DNA from: an uncultured Selenomonadales bacterium
GTDB lineage: Bacteria > Bacillota_C > Negativicutes > Selenomonadales > Selenomonadaceae
NCBI GenBank assembly: GCA_947302675.1
Contig: CAMYWI010000037.1
Span: forward strand, 1 to 8,912
Reading direction: 5' to 3'
DNA: 8,912 bases
The notes below the pieces were generated by a model. The model was not told the DNA's origin. It made no database searches and saw only the letters and a program-made list of their open reading frames with translations. Positions 6,644 to 8,912 of this stretch are shown one piece after another. Every line of letters starts with the position of its first letter. Position 1 is the stretch's first letter. The position numbers were made by a program, and so were the translations under genes.

Positions 6644-6785
6644 AAACTTCTTTCTTTATATGTGGAACAAACTTTTCTTTGCTTGTCCAAAGAAAAGTTT
6701 GACAAAAGAAAGGACCCCTCGCGGGGGCGTGCCGCTTGAAACATCCTGTTTCAAACGCGGCTCAAGGGCGTCATCCATGACGCCC
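6633..6785 (+). repeat. Modular hairpin-array repeat, copy 1
   Basis: This copy fills most of the 226-bp gap between the S1 gene and tilS. In order it shows five paired elements. An outer pair CTTTCTTTT/AAAAGAAAG lies at 6633-6641 and 6704-6712. Inside it is a perfect 12-bp hairpin, AAACTTTTCTTT with its complement, at 6669-6680 and 6689-6700. A CCCC-TCGC-GGGG hairpin follows at 6715-6726. Next is a compound stem GCCGC (6731-6735) plus TTGAAACA (6736-6743), loop TCC, then TGTTTCAA and GCGGC to 6761. Last is GGGCGTCA-TCCA-TGACGCCC (6766-6785). Its right half aligns with the reverse strand of the gap after tilS. No coding frame with a ribosome-binding site was seen here. Confidence 0.75.
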
Positions 6786-6828
6786 CCCAACTATTCGACG
6801 ACACGCTGTGTTAAAAAGGATTTGAGTT

Positions 6829-7821
6829 TTGATTAAAAAGTTCATTGATATTTGCGCGGCAGAAAAAATTTTCGACGGCGTTCATAAAGTTTTGGTTGCG
6901 GTATCGGGAGGCGCGGACTCGCTTGCGTTGGCTGAACTGCTGATAAATTCGCGGCGGCGTTTCGAGTTGGAACTTGTCATTGCACACTTTGAGCACGGCT
7001 TGCGCGGTCAAGACTCCCTCGACGACGCGGATTTTGTCAAAGCTTTTGCCGAAGAGCGCGGGATAAAATTCATAGGCGGTAGCGGCAACGTTAAAGCTTT
7101 TGCGGCGGAGAATAAAATTTCAGTCGAGACGGCGGCGCGAACTCTTCGCTACGAATTTTTGAGCAAAGCCAAAGCAGATTTTAATCTCGACGCGATAGCC
7201 TTAGCGCACCACGCCGACGACCAAGCCGAGACAATTCTAATGCGACTTCTGCGCGGCGCGACGAGTGAAGGTTTGGCGGCAATGAAGTTCCGAACGCTTT
7301 CAAAAGATTACGGCTTGCTGATTCGCCCGCTGTTGAGATTTAGGAAGAGCGAGCTTGAAAACTTCTGCCGCGAAAAAAATCTGTCGCCGCGCCTCGACGC
7401 AACCAACTTTGAAACCGACGCCACGCGCAATAAAATTCGGCTGGAGCTTATCCCGACGCTTGAGAAATTTAATCCCGCGCTTGTCGAGACGCTTTGCCGA
7501 CTTAGCGAAGTCGCGGCGGACGAATCAGACTTCATTGCCGCGCAGGTCGAAAAAGTTTTCCCCGTCGTCGTTCAAAAAAATTCTATCGTCCGCGCAGAAT
7601 TCCTAAAGCTCCACCCCGCAATTCAACGCGCCGTCATAAAAAAATTCCTCGCGCAAGTCACAGGCTCGACAAAAGATTTCGGGTTCGTGCACTTCGAGGG
7701 CGTTCGCAAAGTTTTGATAAACAACTTGGCGGGCGTCGAACTGCCAAAAAATCTGCGGGCAAATTTAAAACGTGGAAAAATTTTTATCACAAACAATCTT
7801 CATTGCTCATTGAAAAATTAA
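6829..7821 (+). CDS. tilS: tRNA(Ile)-lysidine synthetase, short form
   Basis: An ATP-dependent enzyme that joins lysine to C34 of the CAU-anticodon isoleucine tRNA, so that it reads AUA and is charged with isoleucine. It is normally essential and cytoplasmic. The 330 residues show the PP-loop VAVSGGADSLAL (ATP-binding SGGADS at 26-31), HFEHGLRGQDS at about 53-63, the AHHADDQAET motif at about 126-135, and RPLLRFRKSELENFC with TRNKIRLELIPTLEKFNP at about 166-216. Many Bacillota TilS proteins are 430-470 residues and end in a separate TilS C-terminal domain. Here the protein stops after the middle substrate-binding region, so that domain appears to be absent. The TTG start at 6829 has AAGGA (6816-6820) eight bases upstream. 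The gene is flanked on both sides by hairpin arrays and precedes hpt and ftsH in the conserved Bacillota order. Confidence 0.94.
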   Translation: MIKKFIDICAAEKIFDGVHKVLVAVSGGADSLALAELLINSRRRFELELVIAHFEHGLRGQDSLDDADFVKAFAEERGIKFIGGSGNVKAFAAENKISVETAARTLRYEFLSKAKADFNLDAIALAHHADDQAETILMRLLRGATSEGLAAMKFRTLSKDYGLLIRPLLRFRKSELENFCREKNLSPRLDATNFETDATRNKIRLELIPTLEKFNPALVETLCRLSEVAADESDFIAAQVEKVFPVVVQKNSIVRAEFLKLHPAIQRAVIKKFLAQVTGSTKDFGFVHFEGVRKVLINNLAGVELPKNLRANLKRGKIFITNNLHCSLKN

Positions 7822-7843
7822 AATTAGTGGGTAATGAAAACCC

Positions 7844-7982
7844 GGCGCACATGGACGTGCGCCCGCGAACGCTGGCATCGCAAGCGTTCGCCATTTGAAC
7901 AGGAAGTTCAAGCGGCGACGCCCTTTTCTTAGGCGAAGACTATGATATAGTCTGAGGTTTCTTTTGGGCGTAGCAAAAGAAA
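7844..7982 (-). repeat. Modular hairpin-array repeat, copy 2 (inverted)
   Basis: This copy fills the 208-bp gap between tilS and hpt and aligns in reverse orientation with copy 1. Along the plus strand it shows six paired elements. GGCGCAC/GTGCGCC lies at 7844-7850 and 7857-7863. A perfect 9-bp stem GCGAACGCT/AGCGTTCGC lies at 7865-7873 and 7883-7891. TTGAAC/GTTCAA lies at 7895-7900 and 7906-7911, inside a GCC/GGC outer pair. CGCC/GGCG lies at 7919-7922 and 7932-7935. AGACTAT/ATAGTCT lies at 7937-7943 and 7947-7953. TTTCTTTTG/CAAAAGAAA lies at 7958-7966 and 7974-7982. None has the T-run of a strong terminator in the tilS direction. No gene or convincing promoter was seen in the gap. Confidence 0.75.
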
Positions 7983-8029
7983 GTAAGAGAAAAACTCACA
8001 AATAATTTCAACGAAAGGGATTGATTGCT

Positions 8030-8587
8030 TTGAAAAGTAAAGAAGATTACATCGAACGCGTGCTGTACACCGAAGAGGAGATCGCCGCCCGCGTCAAGGA
8101 GCTCAGCGCGCAAATCAGCGAGGATTACAAGGACATTGCCAAGCCGCTTTTGACGGTCGGCATTCTCAACGGCGCAGTCATGTTTTACACCGACGTTGTG
8201 CGTCGCCTGACCATTCCCGTCCAATTCGACTTCCTCATCGCCTCAAGCTACGACGCCAACTCCCACACCAGCGGCAAGGTCAACATTCTCAAAAATCTCG
8301 ACAACGACCCCAAAGGGCGCGACATTCTCCTCATCGAAGATATTATCGACTCCGGCACGACGATGAATTTCCTGATTGATTACTTCCTCGACAAGAAGGC
8401 AAACAGCGTTAAAATTGCGACGCTCCTCAACAAGCCGAGCCGCCGCAAAGTCGACGTTGCGATTGACTATTGCGGCTTTGAAGTCCCCGACGATTTCATT
8501 GTCGGTTACGGGCTCGACTTCGCGCAACATTATCGCAACCTGCCTTACTTGGGAATTTTAAAGCGTAGCGTTTACGGCGGAAAATAA
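8030..8587 (+). CDS. hpt: Hypoxanthine phosphoribosyltransferase
   Basis: A cytoplasmic purine-salvage enzyme that joins hypoxanthine (and usually guanine) to PRPP to give IMP or GMP. The 185-residue length is typical. The PRPP-binding loop LLIEDIIDSGTT is at about 100-111, with the family acidic pair in EDIID. The flexible-loop region SSYDANSHTSG is at about 72-82. The purine-contacting segment includes Lys135 (LLNKPSRRK) and DDFIVGYGLD at about 154-163, followed by YRNLPYLGIL. The TTG at 8030 is chosen because AAGG (8015-8018) is then about 11 bases upstream. The in-frame TTG at 8021 abuts the ribosome-binding site and would leave no spacing. It lies 22 bp before ftsH, an adjacency widely conserved in Bacillota, where Hpt and FtsH have been linked in regulation of one another. 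Expression is probably by read-through from tilS, since no promoter was evident. Confidence 0.95.
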   Translation: MKSKEDYIERVLYTEEEIAARVKELSAQISEDYKDIAKPLLTVGILNGAVMFYTDVVRRLTIPVQFDFLIASSYDANSHTSGKVNILKNLDNDPKGRDILLIEDIIDSGTTMNFLIDYFLDKKANSVKIATLLNKPSRRKVDVAIDYCGFEVPDDFIVGYGLDFAQHYRNLPYLGILKRSVYGGK

Positions 8588-8609
8588 TTCAAGCAAAGGA
8601 GCGTTTTGA

Positions 8610-8912
8610 TTGAACAGTTTTTTGCGCAACGTCGGGATTTATTTGCTAGTGATTTTTATCGCGATAACCGCCTACGATTACTTTTCTGTAAAGCCCAAGC
8701 CCGTTGAAGAAACCAGCTACTCGCAATTTCTGGAGATGGTCGACAAGGGCGAAGTCACGAAAGTTGTCTTGGTGAAAAATTCGATAAAGGTCACGAAAAA
8801 GGACGGCGGCGAGTTCACGACGACGGCACCCGACGAGCCAATTGGCGACGAAAATCTTGTCGGAAAACTCGAAGCCAAAGGAGTAGAAATAACAGCGCAG
8901 AATCCGAAAGAG
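8610..8912 (+). CDS. ftsH: ATP-dependent zinc metalloprotease FtsH, N-terminal part
   Basis: The membrane-bound AAA+ protease that degrades misfolded membrane proteins and selected regulators. Only the first 101 residues lie in the window. They show the FtsH start MNSFLRNVGIYLLVIFIAIT with one membrane segment at about 8-22, then the external domain with SYSQFLEMVDKGEVTKVVL at about 36-54, which is characteristic of the family. The AAA+ and zinc-protease domains lie beyond the right edge. The TTG at 8610 is supported by AGGAG (8597-8601) eight bases upstream. An overlapping TTG at 8605 is in another frame. The gene follows hpt by 22 bp, as in other Bacillota. Recognition rests on this N-terminal domain plus context. 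Confidence 0.93.
   Translation, partial: MNSFLRNVGIYLLVIFIAITAYDYFSVKPKPVEETSYSQFLEMVDKGEVTKVVLVKNSIKVTKKDGGEFTTTAPDEPIGDENLVGKLEAKGVEITAQNPKE

Noticed and set aside
6603..6828. T-box or riboswitch leader controlling tilS
   Set aside because: No T-box consensus or other riboswitch core that I can recognise, and the sequence is shared with the gap after tilS, pointing to a repeat rather than a leader.
6603..6836. A 77-codon plus-strand frame between the S1 gene and tilS
   Set aside because: It begins at the terminator, runs through the hairpin repeat, has no ribosome-binding site and overlaps the tilS start.
7940..7953. TATGAT/TATAGT as a -10 box for hpt
   Set aside because: No acceptable -35 lies 16-18 bases upstream, and the bases are explained by the AGACTAT/ATAGTCT stem.
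6633..7982. CRISPR array or tandem direct repeats
   Set aside because: The units are inverted repeats of different sequence with no regular spacer, and the two copies are in opposite orientation.

Overview
The window looks like the chromosome of a low-to-mid GC member of the Bacillota. The gene order septum-initiator / S1-domain protein / tilS / hpt / ftsH is the classic Bacillota arrangement. No spoIIE lies between the S1 gene and tilS, which would suit a non-sporulating lineage such as the Negativicutes (Selenomonas-like). The class assignment is inference. Initiation is strikingly biased to TTG: five of the nine genes whose starts are visible appear to use TTG behind a well-placed Shine-Dalgarno sequence.

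Positions 1-3555, minus strand: a sucrose-utilisation operon. A near-consensus sigma-70 promoter (3527-3555) drives a three-domain sucrose-type PTS permease with domains in the order IIA-IIB-IIC. Two small related coiled-coil proteins follow, the first with a C-terminal membrane segment. The last gene is a GH32 sucrose-6-phosphate hydrolase that runs off the left edge. The permease would import and phosphorylate sucrose, and the hydrolase would split sucrose-6-phosphate. The two coiled-coil proteins have no known place in this pathway. A GC-rich hairpin between the permease gene and the first of them may act as an attenuator.

Positions 3569-4647, minus strand: an exported protein of unknown function with its own strong promoter and a good intrinsic terminator. 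Divergent from it, on the plus strand at 4713-5819, is an FkbM-family methyltransferase with an extra N-terminal region.

Positions 5833-8912, plus strand: the housekeeping cluster. A promoter precedes a FtsB/DivIC-like division protein, then a YabR-like S1-domain protein with an intrinsic terminator. After these come tilS (a short form), hpt and the start of ftsH. The two long gaps flanking tilS (6603-6828 and 7822-8029) are filled with consecutive hairpins. They read as two diverged copies, in opposite orientation, of one modular repeat. Several stems differ in sequence between copies but stay paired, while the loop motifs TCCTG and TCCAT are kept. This is the most unusual structure in the window. 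No tRNA, rRNA, CRISPR array, transposase or phage gene was seen.
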